NCBI RefSeq assembly: GCF_025685685.1
Contig: NZ_JAGSYH010000001.1
Location: forward strand, 558,001-622,000
Reading direction: 5' to 3'
From: Acidicapsa dinghuensis
GTDB taxonomy: Bacteria; Acidobacteriota; Terriglobia; Terriglobales; Acidobacteriaceae
Length of the DNA: 64,000 nt
Below are positions 1-7,075 of this stretch, in pieces; positions within the stretch are counted from its first letter, which is position 1, and every line of letters begins with the position of its first letter. Made by a program: the position numbers and the translations under genes. The notes beneath the pieces were generated by a model. That model saw nothing but the letters and a program-made list of their open reading frames with translations, was not told the DNA's origin and did no database searches.

Positions 1-489
1 GTGCTCACCGGCCTCATGGTTTCAGGACGTAACGCCGGAGGCATGGCCAGCGAGCTCGGCTCCATGCAGGTAACAGAGCAGATCGACGCCATGCGCGCCC
101 TCGGCACCGACCCAATGAAGAAGCTGGTCACGCCACGCATGCTCTCGACGGTGGTGATGCTCTTTCTGCTCACTATCATCTCCGACACGCTCGGCACCGC
201 CGGCGGCGCTTTTGTCTCGGTCTTCATCAACAACCAGAACGGCACGCAATACTTCACCTCTGCCTACCAGGCGCTGGCCTATGCCGACATCGCGCAAGGC
301 CTCACCAAGCCCCTTTTCTTCGGCTTCATCATCGCCACTATCGGTTGTTTCTTCGGCATGCGAACCACAGGAGGTACGCAAGGAGTAGGCCGATCCACCA
401 CGCAGGCAGTCGTCGTTTCGTCCATCCTGATCATCTTCGTCGACTTCCTGCTCAGCCGCGCCATGCTCTGGATCTTCTCGGGGTTCTAG
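1..489 (+). CDS. MlaE/YrbE-family ABC transporter permease, C-terminal part
   Basis: Integral membrane permease of the MlaE/YrbE type, which in the family moves phospholipid or other lipids between inner and outer membrane together with an MlaF-type ATPase. The 162 visible residues begin with a segment rich in small residues (NAGGMASELGSM, then EQIDAMRALGTDP), the cytoplasmic coupling region typical of the family, followed by three hydrophobic segments and a C-terminal FSGF. Family members are about 250 residues, so the 5' part lies outside the window and the GTG at base 1 need not be the start. The ATPase gene starts 4 bases after the stop, so the two are surely co-transcribed. The substrate cannot be told from sequence. 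Confidence 0.85.
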   Translation: MLTGLMVSGRNAGGMASELGSMQVTEQIDAMRALGTDPMKKLVTPRMLSTVVMLFLLTIISDTLGTAGGAFVSVFINNQNGTQYFTSAYQALAYADIAQGLTKPLFFGFIIATIGCFFGMRTTGGTQGVGRSTTQAVVVSSILIIFVDFLLSRAMLWIFSGF

Positions 490-493
490 GCCA

Positions 494-1333
494 ATGGCAT
501 ACTCCGTACAGTTCGCTCACGAACCAGCTTCCGCTCACGGAAGCTCGGAGCCGGTCGTAGTCTTCGAACACGTCTCAATCGGCTTCAATGATCTGAAAGT
601 CCTCAAGGACGTCAGTTTCCAGGTAGGACCCGGCGAAACCCGCATCCTGCTCGGCCCCGCAGGCGTTGGCAAGAGCGTCCTGCTCAAACTGGTCAACGGC
701 CTGCTGCGCCCCGACTCAGGCCGCATCCTCCTTTTCGGCGAAGACATTACACACATGACCGAGCGAGAGCTTTTTCCCTTGCGAACACGCACCGGCATGG
801 TCTTCCAGGAAGGCGCGCTCTTCGACTCGCTCGCCGTGCGCGACAACGTCGGCTATCAGCTTATGGAGCGTCACAAGCCCGTCGACGAGGTTGACCGGCG
901 CGTGCGCGACTCGCTGCGTTTCGTCGAGCTCGAGCACACCTACGATCTGCTGCCCGCATCGCTCTCTGGAGGCATGCGCCGCCGCGTCGCCATCGCCCGC
1001 GCCATCATTGACCAGCCCGACCTCATCCTCTACGACTCACCCACAGGCGGCCTCGATCCTATCACTTCCACCACCATCATCGAGCTCGTCGTCAAAGAAC
1101 GCGATGTACTCGGCACACCATCCCTGCTCGTCACGCATCGCCTGCAGGACGCGTTCACCATGGTCACGCACCGCTTCGACCAAACTCAAAACAAGATGGT
1201 TCCCCTGCCGCACGGCCAGATAAACGCCAAAACCAGCTTCCTCGTGCTCCATGATGGAAAGCTCATCTTCGACGGGACAACCGCCGAACTGATCACCAGC
1301 CAGGACCCGTTTATCAAGGAGTTCCTAGCTTAG
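494..1333 (+). CDS. ABC transporter ATP-binding protein, MlaF-like
   Basis: ATPase partner of the upstream permease, acting at the cytoplasmic face of the inner membrane. Walker A is GPAGVGKS (residues 54-61), the signature is LSGGMRRR (about residue 157) and the D-loop GGLDP is present. The Walker B strand reads LILYDSPTGGLDP: the catalytic Glu that normally follows the Asp is Ser (codon tca), so hydrolysis may be impaired or supported by another residue. The 279-residue length is slightly long for MlaF, with an insertion near residues 218-245 before the H-loop region ends. A substrate-binding MCE protein would be expected next, but the following gene is unrelated. Confidence 0.88.
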   Translation: MAYSVQFAHEPASAHGSSEPVVVFEHVSIGFNDLKVLKDVSFQVGPGETRILLGPAGVGKSVLLKLVNGLLRPDSGRILLFGEDITHMTERELFPLRTRTGMVFQEGALFDSLAVRDNVGYQLMERHKPVDEVDRRVRDSLRFVELEHTYDLLPASLSGGMRRRVAIARAIIDQPDLILYDSPTGGLDPITSTTIIELVVKERDVLGTPSLLVTHRLQDAFTMVTHRFDQTQNKMVPLPHGQINAKTSFLVLHDGKLIFDGTTAELITSQDPFIKEFLA

Positions 1334-1415
1334 AGAGATTGCGATAAAACAATACTGTCCGTTGAGCCTATTTCCTGGCCAGAGGAAAATATACAGTTCT
1401 CCATTAAACTAGCTC

Positions 1416-1682
1416 ATGCGCAAAATCCAGATTACCCTTGATGACGATCTCTGGAATGCTCTCAAGACCCGTGCAAAAGCCGAGAAAACAAGCGTCTCCG
1501 GACTACTCCGCATCGCGGTAAAGGAGAAATACCTCAATTCTTTCGAGCGGCGTAAAGTTGCTATGGAGGCAATCGTCGGTCTCTGGAAGGATCGCCCTGA
1601 ATTCGATGATGTAGATGCTTATATCCGCAGATTGCGCGATTGTCGCCGTCGGCGGAGATACTCGGTTACTGAAACCCCATGA
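1416..1682 (+). CDS. Ribbon-helix-helix (CopG/Arc-like) antitoxin-type protein, orphan
   Basis: Small protein with an N-terminal beta strand and two helices (MRKIQITLDDDLWNALKTRA) typical of ribbon-helix-helix DNA-binding antitoxins that dimerise and repress their own operon. The C-terminal half (WKDRPEFDDVDAYIRRLR) resembles the toxin-binding tail of VapB-type antitoxins. The last 12 residues are Arg-rich and look like readthrough after a frameshift: antitoxins of this kind usually end shortly after the IRRLR segment and overlap the toxin start. No PIN-domain toxin follows; the next gene is an acyl-CoA dehydrogenase. It is probably the remnant of a toxin-antitoxin pair that lost its toxin. 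The start is the first ATG and lacks a strong ribosome binding site. Confidence 0.6.
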   Translation: MRKIQITLDDDLWNALKTRAKAEKTSVSGLLRIAVKEKYLNSFERRKVAMEAIVGLWKDRPEFDDVDAYIRRLRDCRRRRRYSVTETP

Positions 1683-1810
1683 AGCAGCTCACCTTCTACT
1701 GATCCCGCCTTCCCCTCGCCGCCTGCAACCTGCTACCCTCAATCGTTTGGGCCGGCGCATATTTGCCTCTCTTCCTGCGCCGCCGCAATCGAAGCAGAAA
1801 GGCCGCCATC

Positions 1811-3001
1811 ATGGGCTTCAAATTCCAGAACGTAGACTTCCTCAAGTTCGATACCCTGCTCAATGAAGACGAGCGCCTCGTCCGCGACACCGCCCGCGCC
1901 TTTGTCGAAGACAACCTCGTTCCCATCATCGAAGACTGCTTCCGTGAGGGCCGTTTCCCACGCGAGCTCGTTCCACAGATGGGCGAACTAGGCTTCTTCG
2001 GAGCCAACCTGCACGGCTACGGCTGCGCCGGCATGTCCAACGTCGAATACGGCCTCGTCATGCAGGAGCTCGAACGCGGTGACTCCGGCTTCCGCAGCTT
2101 CGTCAGCGTCCAGTCCGCGCTCGTCATGTATCCCATCTACACCTTCGGCTCCGAGGAGCAGAAGCAGAAGTGGCTCCCCGACCTCGCCTCCGGCCGCAAA
2201 CTCGGCTGCTTCGGCCTGACTGAACCCGGCTTCGGTTCCAACCCCGGTGGCATGACCACCCGCGCCCGCAAAGTCGGCGACGAGTACATTCTCAACGGCG
2301 AAAAGATGTGGATCACCTCCGGCAATATTGCCGACGTAGCCATCATCTGGGCCAAGGTCGTCGATGATCCCGAGCCCGGCAAAGAAACCGTCCGCGGCTT
2401 CCTCGTCGAAACCGATCGCCCGGGCTTCCGCGCCGACGAAGTGCATGGCAAGTGGTCGCTGCGCGCATCTGTTACGTCAGGTCTCTCGCTGCAGGATGTG
2501 CACATCCCGGCCAGCAATCTGCTTCCCGGCTCAGGTGGTCTCAAGAGCCCGCTCATGTGCCTCAATCAAGCCCGCTACGGCATCAGTTGGGGAGCCATCG
2601 GCGCAGCGATGTCCTGCTACGACACGGCGCTCCAATATGCCAAAACCCGCAAGCAGTTCCGCAACGAGCCCATCGCCAGCCATCAGCTCATCCAGGAAAA
2701 GCTGGTATGGATGATCAGCGAAATATCGAAGGCACAGTTGCTCTCACTGCACGCCGGCCGCCTCAAGGATGCAGGCACACTCACTCACGAGATCATCTCA
2801 CTCGCCAAGCGCAACAACGTCTGGATGGCTCTCGAATGCGCCCGCATGGCGCGTCAGGTACTCGGCGCCAACGGCATCACCGAGGATTACCCCATCATGC
2901 GCCACATGATGAACCTCGAATCCGTCATTACCTACGAGGGCACACACGACATCCACGCCCTCATCATCGGCGGGCATATTACAGGAAGCCCTGCATTCTA
3001 A
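1811..3001 (+). CDS. gcdH: Glutaryl-CoA dehydrogenase-like acyl-CoA dehydrogenase
   Basis: Flavoprotein of the acyl-CoA dehydrogenase family, 396 residues, cytoplasmic. In the family, glutaryl-CoA dehydrogenase oxidises and decarboxylates glutaryl-CoA to crotonyl-CoA in lysine and aromatic degradation. The N-terminal helical domain is followed by the FAD/substrate region CFGLTEPGFGSNPGGM and the middle beta domain (MWITSGNIADVAIIWAK). The catalytic base is Glu376 in VITYEGTHDIHALI, the position used by glutaryl-CoA and related dehydrogenases. I chose the ATG at 1811 because the family begins near there; an in-frame ATG at 1763 adds an Arg-rich stretch. The last 57 bases have a diverged second copy at 3441-3497, beyond a GIY-YIG gene, so the present 3' end was probably supplied by that element. 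Other short-chain dehydrogenase specificities remain possible. Confidence 0.82.
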   Translation: MGFKFQNVDFLKFDTLLNEDERLVRDTARAFVEDNLVPIIEDCFREGRFPRELVPQMGELGFFGANLHGYGCAGMSNVEYGLVMQELERGDSGFRSFVSVQSALVMYPIYTFGSEEQKQKWLPDLASGRKLGCFGLTEPGFGSNPGGMTTRARKVGDEYILNGEKMWITSGNIADVAIIWAKVVDDPEPGKETVRGFLVETDRPGFRADEVHGKWSLRASVTSGLSLQDVHIPASNLLPGSGGLKSPLMCLNQARYGISWGAIGAAMSCYDTALQYAKTRKQFRNEPIASHQLIQEKLVWMISEISKAQLLSLHAGRLKDAGTLTHEIISLAKRNNVWMALECARMARQVLGANGITEDYPIMRHMMNLESVITYEGTHDIHALIIGGHITGSPAF

Positions 3002-3013
3002 TGGAATCGCGAG

Positions 3014-3427
3014 TCATACGATTTCTTGCAGAATTTTTCTGAATTCTTTCGGAATCACCACTTTATTAAATCGAGGAACAGCTCCGTTACGAATGCCTGG
3101 TATGGCTGCAATGAGAACAGCTTCCAGGAGCGCTATCTCCGAATCAGAGTTTTTGGCTCTCTCGACAAGCACAAAAGCGGAAAAGAAGTTCCATCCTTGA
3201 AAGTGCTTGCTGGTAGTTTTATTCGCATGCGAATGCAAGCGTGAGATTAAACGAGTCGCTCGGCCAACGTACACAGGCGTATCTGCGTGATACAGGATAT
3301 ACACTCCCGGGCGTTCAAGTTGCGAAACGGTCTGACGAATTAAGAGTTGATTGCCATTCTTGGCCCCCAAAAATTCCCTAGGCCATTTTTTAATCAATTC
3401 AAAGTCAGGGTAGATAGATTTTGGCAT
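3014..3427 (-). CDS. GIY-YIG nuclease-family protein
   Basis: 137-residue protein with a GIY-YIG core: GVYILYH (about residues 41-47) followed by PVYVGRATRLISRLHSH with the conserved Arg, then a Glu in ALLEAVLIAAIPGIRN and an Asn in RFNKVV. The family cleaves DNA by single-strand nicks and includes UvrC, homing endonucleases and restriction enzymes. The gene is clearly more AT-rich than its neighbours and lies tail to tail with the acyl-CoA dehydrogenase gene, 12 bases apart. Its start is only 13 bases from a stranded second copy of the dehydrogenase 3' end (3441-3497). Position and base composition suggest a mobile, homing-like nuclease that brought a replacement gene end with it. No other domain is visible. 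Confidence 0.82.
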   Translation of the reverse strand: MPKSIYPDFELIKKWPREFLGAKNGNQLLIRQTVSQLERPGVYILYHADTPVYVGRATRLISRLHSHANKTTSKHFQGWNFFSAFVLVERAKNSDSEIALLEAVLIAAIPGIRNGAVPRFNKVVIPKEFRKILQEIV

Positions 3428-3440
3428 GACGGAATGCTAG

Positions 3441-3497
3441 CACGATGTCCACGCCCTGATCATCGGCGGCCACATCACCGGCAGTGCGGCATTCTGA
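3441..3497 (+). pseudogene. Stranded original 3' end of the acyl-CoA dehydrogenase gene
   Basis: These 57 bases encode HDVHALIIGGHITGSAAF and a TGA stop. This matches the last 18 codons of the intact gene at 2945-3001 (HDIHALIIGGHITGSPAF, TAA) in 16 of 18 residues and about 45 of 57 bases, with most differences at synonymous positions. The copy lacks the upstream coding sequence and cannot be expressed as a dehydrogenase. It is best read as the displaced end of the host gene after insertion of the GIY-YIG segment between 3002 and 3440. Confidence 0.85.
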
Positions 3498-3543
3498 GCA
3501 CGAGTGCTGACCCGCGATAAGCAGGTCAGCAAAAGCACAATAC

Positions 3544-3693
3544 TCAATGCTTCTTGAAGTACTGCACTTCACGCTCATGCTGCTTGGCTTGCTCCATCGT
3601 GGAGAATGTGCCAAGGTTGCGGCGTTTGCCGGTTGAGGCGTCCTTCTTCCTCGAATACAGCCGATATTCTCCGGATTTGAGTTTGCGTATCAT
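3544..3693 (-). CDS. Small conserved basic protein of unknown function
   Basis: 49-residue protein starting MIRKLKSGEYRLYSRK and ending REVQYFKKH. The pattern of a short basic strand (GEYRLYSRK), a Thr-Gly-Lys turn (STGKRRNLGTF) and a Glu/Gln-rich helix (MEQAKQHEREVQYF) recurs in small hypothetical proteins of many soil bacteria, from memory. The reading frame is open well upstream of 3693, but only this part looks like protein; upstream residues overlap the exporter gene antisense-free region and are low complexity. It lies just downstream of the DHA2 exporter on the same strand (50 bases), so the two may share a transcript. The function is unknown; nucleic-acid binding is a guess from charge. 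Confidence 0.65.
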   Translation of the reverse strand: MIRKLKSGEYRLYSRKKDASTGKRRNLGTFSTMEQAKQHEREVQYFKKH

Positions 3694-3743
3694 GTCCACA
3701 ATAGATGCCGTTGCTATTTGCTTTGCCGCCCGAAACAGCAGTA

Positions 3744-5315
3744 TTAGTGCGCACCCGCCGGAGCCCTGCCATGCTTCACCTTCTGGAAGAGCCACACCAA
3801 CCCCACGCACGCAAAGCACAATAAGGCGGTCCATCGAAACACATCGATAAACGCCCACAGCAGCGCCTGCTGCCCCAGCTCGTGATACAGCTCCCCGCGA
3901 GCTTGCGGCAGTGCATTCGCAGGATTCACGAAGTGCCCTAGATAGCGCCCCAGCTCCGAGGTTTGATTCTGAAACCACTGTTGCGGGCGTGCCACATAGT
4001 TCGTAATTTCGTTCTGATGAGAGTCTGACCGCCGCGTCAGCATTGTCTGCGAAATCGAGATCCCAATCGATCCACCCACATTGCGCAGCAGATTGAAGAT
4101 CCCGCTCGCATTGCCGATTTGTTCATTCTTCAGCGTCCCATAAGACTGCGTTGTAATGGGCACAAAGACAAAGCTCAAGGCAAAGCCGGTGATCATAATG
4201 GGCCACAACAATGTCCAGGGACCGATATCCAAAGTGACTCCGCCAAAGATCAAGGAAGTAATGCCAAATACCACAAAGCCAAAGGTCAGCAGATAACGTG
4301 CATCCACCTTCTGACTAAGATAGCCAATCACTGGCATGGCAATGATGGCGCCGATACCACGCGGAAACACCGCCAGGCCTGCAGTAAACGCTGTATATCC
4401 CAGTAGTTCCTGATAGAAAAGCGGAAGGATAGTGATCGTCGAATAGACCGCCACTCCAAACATCGCTATCAGCAGACACCCGGCGGCAAAGTTTCTGTCT
4501 TTGAAAATGCGTATGTTCACCAGCGGTGTTTCCGAGCGGAAGGAATGAATGACAAACCACACCAGCGCCACACTCATTGCGGCCACTGCATAGCGAACCC
4601 AAATCGCCCCAAACCAGTCAACTTCCTGTCCCTTGTCCAGCACCACCTGCAGGCAGCCAGTCCACACAATCAGCAGGCCAAAGCCAAGATTGTCGAACTT
4701 CGGCGCCTTCGCGTCTTTGATGTAAGACGGATCATGCACAAACCGTCCGATCATGAACGCCGCAAGAATGCCTACCGGAATATTGATATAGAACGCATAC
4801 CGCCAACTATAGGTATCAGTCAGCCATCCACCCAGCGTTGGTCCGATGACAGGCGCCACCACCACGCCAAAGGCAAATACGGCCATCGCCATACCGCGCT
4901 TCTTCGGCTCAAAACTTTCCAGCAGAATTGCCTGCGATAAAGGCTGCAGCGCGCCACCGCCCGCTCCCTGCACCACCCGCGCCAGCAGGATGAAACCGAG
5001 CGATGGCGCCGCCCCACAAAAAAAAGAAGCGACCGTAAAAATAATCACGCAAATAACGAGAAATCGCTTGCGTCCAAAGCGAATCGCAAACCAGTTACTC
5101 GCGGGAAGAATAACGGCATTCGCAACCAGATAGCTTGTCAGCACCCAAGTCGCTTCATCAGTCGAGGCTGACAAGGACCCCGCGATATAAGGCAGCGCCA
5201 CGGAGGCGATGGCTGTATCCAGCACCTCCATAAACGTGGCCAGCATGACCGACACAGCAATCAGCCACGGCGAAACCCCAAAGGTCTGTACCTGCTGATC
5301 GGGATTCTCCGGCAT
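3744..5315 (-). CDS. DHA2-family (EmrB-type) MFS multidrug exporter
   Basis: 523-residue inner-membrane drug/proton antiporter with about 14 hydrophobic segments. Diagnostic motifs are LDTAIASVALPYIAG in the first helix (motif D1 region), RFGRKRFL between helices 2 and 3 (motif A), RVVQGAGGGALQPL in helix 4 (motif B) and GPTLGGWLTDTYSWRYAFYINIPVG spread over helix 5 and loop (motif C), all characteristic of the 14-helix DHA2 subfamily. In Gram-negatives EmrB-type pumps work with an EmrA adaptor and an outer-membrane channel, but neither is next to this gene. The frame overlaps no neighbour. The substrate is unknown. Confidence 0.92.
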   Translation of the reverse strand: MPENPDQQVQTFGVSPWLIAVSVMLATFMEVLDTAIASVALPYIAGSLSASTDEATWVLTSYLVANAVILPASNWFAIRFGRKRFLVICVIIFTVASFFCGAAPSLGFILLARVVQGAGGGALQPLSQAILLESFEPKKRGMAMAVFAFGVVVAPVIGPTLGGWLTDTYSWRYAFYINIPVGILAAFMIGRFVHDPSYIKDAKAPKFDNLGFGLLIVWTGCLQVVLDKGQEVDWFGAIWVRYAVAAMSVALVWFVIHSFRSETPLVNIRIFKDRNFAAGCLLIAMFGVAVYSTITILPLFYQELLGYTAFTAGLAVFPRGIGAIIAMPVIGYLSQKVDARYLLTFGFVVFGITSLIFGGVTLDIGPWTLLWPIMITGFALSFVFVPITTQSYGTLKNEQIGNASGIFNLLRNVGGSIGISISQTMLTRRSDSHQNEITNYVARPQQWFQNQTSELGRYLGHFVNPANALPQARGELYHELGQQALLWAFIDVFRWTALLCFACVGLVWLFQKVKHGRAPAGAH

Positions 5316-5418
5316 CTGCGCAGCGCCTCTCGTTGTGGCGCTACCTGCGCCGGCGCATCTTACGCTTCTCTTAAGTAGTACCTACGCCTCTGTCTTGCTA
5401 AGATTCTAACCTCTAGTC

Positions 5419-5829
5419 TTAAGACGATCGCTGACGGCGCTTGGCTGCGCTCTTGGCCTGTCTCGACAAAGCTGCATGACTCGCCGAACTCTTCGGTTCG
5501 CGCTTCATCGCTTTCATGCGAGCCTTGCTGCGCGGAGTCGATCCCTCTTTATGAGAACGCGGAGACCGCTGCCCTTTCTCATAATCCTTCTCGGCTTTGC
5601 TGCGTGTTTCGCCGCTGGTCTTGCCTTCCGCGGGTGGCTTTACAGGAATGCCTGCTCTGCGCGCTTTGCTTAGTCCAATGGCAACTGCCTGCTTTGCAGA
5701 CCACGCTCCATGTTTGCCTTTACGCACATGTTCAATCTCTTCGTGCACAAACTCACCGGCCGCCGTCGAGGGTGACTTGCCTTCCTTCAGATCGTTCTTC
5801 GCTTTTCTCGTAGTCCGTTCTTCCGGCAT
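5419..5829 (-). CDS. Small basic protein resembling DUF6496-type proteins
   Basis: 136-residue, Lys/Arg-rich protein. The first half (KNDLKEGKSPSTAAGEFVHEE, then KHGAWSAKQAVAIGLSKARRAG) is a pattern I associate with a conserved uncharacterised domain (DUF6496), found in many bacteria. The second half is low-complexity, rich in Ser, Lys and Arg, and resembles nucleic-acid-binding tails. I chose the ATG at 5829 because it has a strong AGGAGGG site 8 bases upstream; the in-frame ATG at 5874 adds a poorly conserved start. It sits alone between the exporter and a small membrane protein. Function unknown. Confidence 0.7.
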   Translation of the reverse strand: MPEERTTRKAKNDLKEGKSPSTAAGEFVHEEIEHVRKGKHGAWSAKQAVAIGLSKARRAGIPVKPPAEGKTSGETRSKAEKDYEKGQRSPRSHKEGSTPRSKARMKAMKREPKSSASHAALSRQAKSAAKRRQRSS

Positions 5830-5969
5830 GATCTCGATCCCTCCTGCATAGCTTCGGATGCTGATGATTCCCATGCAGATGCCTCTAAGCTATGCATCAG
5901 GCATAGAGCCTCCGCGAAAGACCGTGTTTGCGTGGGAACTCGTTTCGGCATGCTTTCGGCGACCAAATG

Positions 5970-6031
5970 GGAGGGAGCAGCAGCCTTCAGGCTGCTGAAT
6001 GCAAGGCAACCATGGAAGTGGCTTTAGCCAC
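5970..6031. repeat. Intergenic hairpin repeat, third family member
   Basis: The stretch GGAGGGAGCAG is followed by a hairpin (CAGCC TTCA GGCTG) and, 20 bases on, by a second one (GTGGC TTTA GCCAC, 6018-6031). The first part is the reverse complement of the CAGTGGCCTGAAGGCCACTG-CTCCCTCC core seen at 59940-59969 and 61977-62005, with compensating changes in the stem. It is a REP-like extragenic element. No coding sequence is supported in the surrounding 5830-6121 gap. Confidence 0.6.
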
Positions 6032-6121
6032 GGACCATTGGAAATAGACCTCTATCTCTTCGGCCTGAGTTCTCACGCACACACCTTAAGCCCCGTGAGA
6101 AAACTGCCGGGAAATATCCCA

Positions 6122-6337
6122 CTATTCGAAGACAGAAGACTTCCGCTTCGCCAGCCTGGTTTTTACTTTTTCGAGGCTTTCTATATAGCGTGCTGACTTA
6201 CGACCCAGCAATCCTTCTTCCAGCGCCTTCTTATAACCGCCCAGATAGATCGTGTATAAGACTGCAAAGGCGCAGCCAACCCCAAACATGAATCCAAGAA
6301 TCAGTCCGAAGAGGGCAGAGATGCCAAATTCACTCAT
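6122..6337 (-). CDS. Small single-pass membrane protein
   Basis: 71-residue protein with one hydrophobic N-terminal segment (residues about 5-32, ALFGLILGFMFGVGCAFAVL) and a charged cytoplasmic helix ending in KTRLAKRKSSVFE. The start at 6337 has an AGGAAGG ribosome binding site at good spacing. There is no recognisable domain. Gly-rich spacing in the helix suggests packing with a partner. It is flanked by the toxin gene 75 bases upstream on the same strand and by a hairpin repeat downstream. The function is unknown. Confidence 0.6.
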   Translation of the reverse strand: MSEFGISALFGLILGFMFGVGCAFAVLYTIYLGGYKKALEEGLLGRKSARYIESLEKVKTRLAKRKSSVFE

Positions 6338-6412
6338 AGTGGAAGCCTTCCTGTTCCTTCCCTGTTGCCTTTCTCTACTTAACAGGAGCCCCGCAAAAAG
6401 CAGAGCGGCAAA

Positions 6413-6790
6413 TCAGATAATAACCACAAGTTCCGAATAAGCCGCTAAGTGAGAATCTGCAGTGAACAGCCGCAACTGTTCAACGATTGCCTGCCCGACC
6501 AGCAGCCGGTCAAAGGGGTCGCCGTGATGTGGTGGGAGATTCACAACTTCCTTTGCATGCAACGCAGAAACCGGCAACTCGACAAAACCATTCGCCTGCA
6601 TCTCCTCTACCAGAACCGAAGGATCGGCCCTCAGCTTTCCCAGCCGTACTTTGATGGATATTTCCCAGATGGATGCGGCAGAAACAAAGATCGCCCTGGC
6701 ATCGTCGAGCATTGCTCGTGTCTTAGGAGTCAGCCGTGGATCGCCGGTTGTCAACCACAGGAACACATGGGTATCGAGCAGTATTCGCAC
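6413..6790 (-). CDS. PIN-domain toxin (VapC-like)
   Basis: 125-residue PIN-domain ribonuclease. The acidic residues of the active site are visible: Asp6 in MRILLDTHVFLW, Glu43-type in SAASIWEISIKVRLGKL, and the Asp pair in HHGDPFDRLLVGQA and TADSHLAAY. The RLLVGQA and IWEISIK motifs are typical of the subgroup that pairs with Phd-type antitoxins. VapC-type toxins cleave tRNA or rRNA when released from the antitoxin. The antitoxin gene ends 2 bases upstream, so the two are translated as a pair. All catalytic acids are present, so the toxin should be active. Confidence 0.88.
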   Translation of the reverse strand: MRILLDTHVFLWLTTGDPRLTPKTRAMLDDARAIFVSAASIWEISIKVRLGKLRADPSVLVEEMQANGFVELPVSALHAKEVVNLPPHHGDPFDRLLVGQAIVEQLRLFTADSHLAAYSELVVII

Positions 6791-6792
6791 GC

Positions 6793-7026
6793 TTAGGCCT
6801 CAGGCTTTATCAAGAAGTCTTCCGGCAGCGGCGCATCGAAATCATCCGCAATCCACACTTTTCCTTTGAGAGATCCATAACGGATGGCTTTCTTTTGAGG
6901 CTCTAGCTTTGTCAGCCGGGCCACTGGCTTCCCGGCGCGAGCAATGATGGTGTCCTGCCCTTGCTCGGCAAGCTCCACCAGCTTCGAGAGCTGCGTTTTG
7001 GCTTGGAAAATATTCACAGTAGACAC
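6793..7026 (-). CDS. Phd/YefM-type antitoxin
   Basis: 77-residue antitoxin. The N-terminal dimer and DNA-binding fold is visible as VNIFQAKTQLSKLVELAEQGQ, followed by the strand DTIIARAGKPVARLTKL; the C-terminal tail (VWIADDFDAPLPEDFL) is the toxin-neutralising segment typical for partners of PIN toxins. Translation starts at a GTG (7024-7026) preceded by a GGGGG stretch. Overlapping palindromes lie 24-39 bases upstream of the start and are the obvious autoregulatory site. The gene pair lies 49 bases downstream of mqnE on the same strand, so some readthrough is likely. Confidence 0.9.
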   Translation of the reverse strand: MSTVNIFQAKTQLSKLVELAEQGQDTIIARAGKPVARLTKLEPQKKAIRYGSLKGKVWIADDFDAPLPEDFLIKPEA

Positions 7027-7049
7027 GAAAACCCCCGAACCTAGCCAAA

Positions 7050-7065
7050 CTTAGCTAAGCTTAGC
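7050..7065. promoter_or_regulatory. Overlapping palindromic operator of the toxin-antitoxin pair
   Basis: CTTAGCTAAG (7050-7059) and GCTAAGCTTAGC (7054-7065) are both perfect palindromes and share six bases, giving two staggered binding sites. The position just upstream of the antitoxin start fits conditional autoregulation by the Phd-type antitoxin and its toxin complex, as known in that family. Confidence 0.7.
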
Positions 7066-7075
7066 ATGTTTTCGT

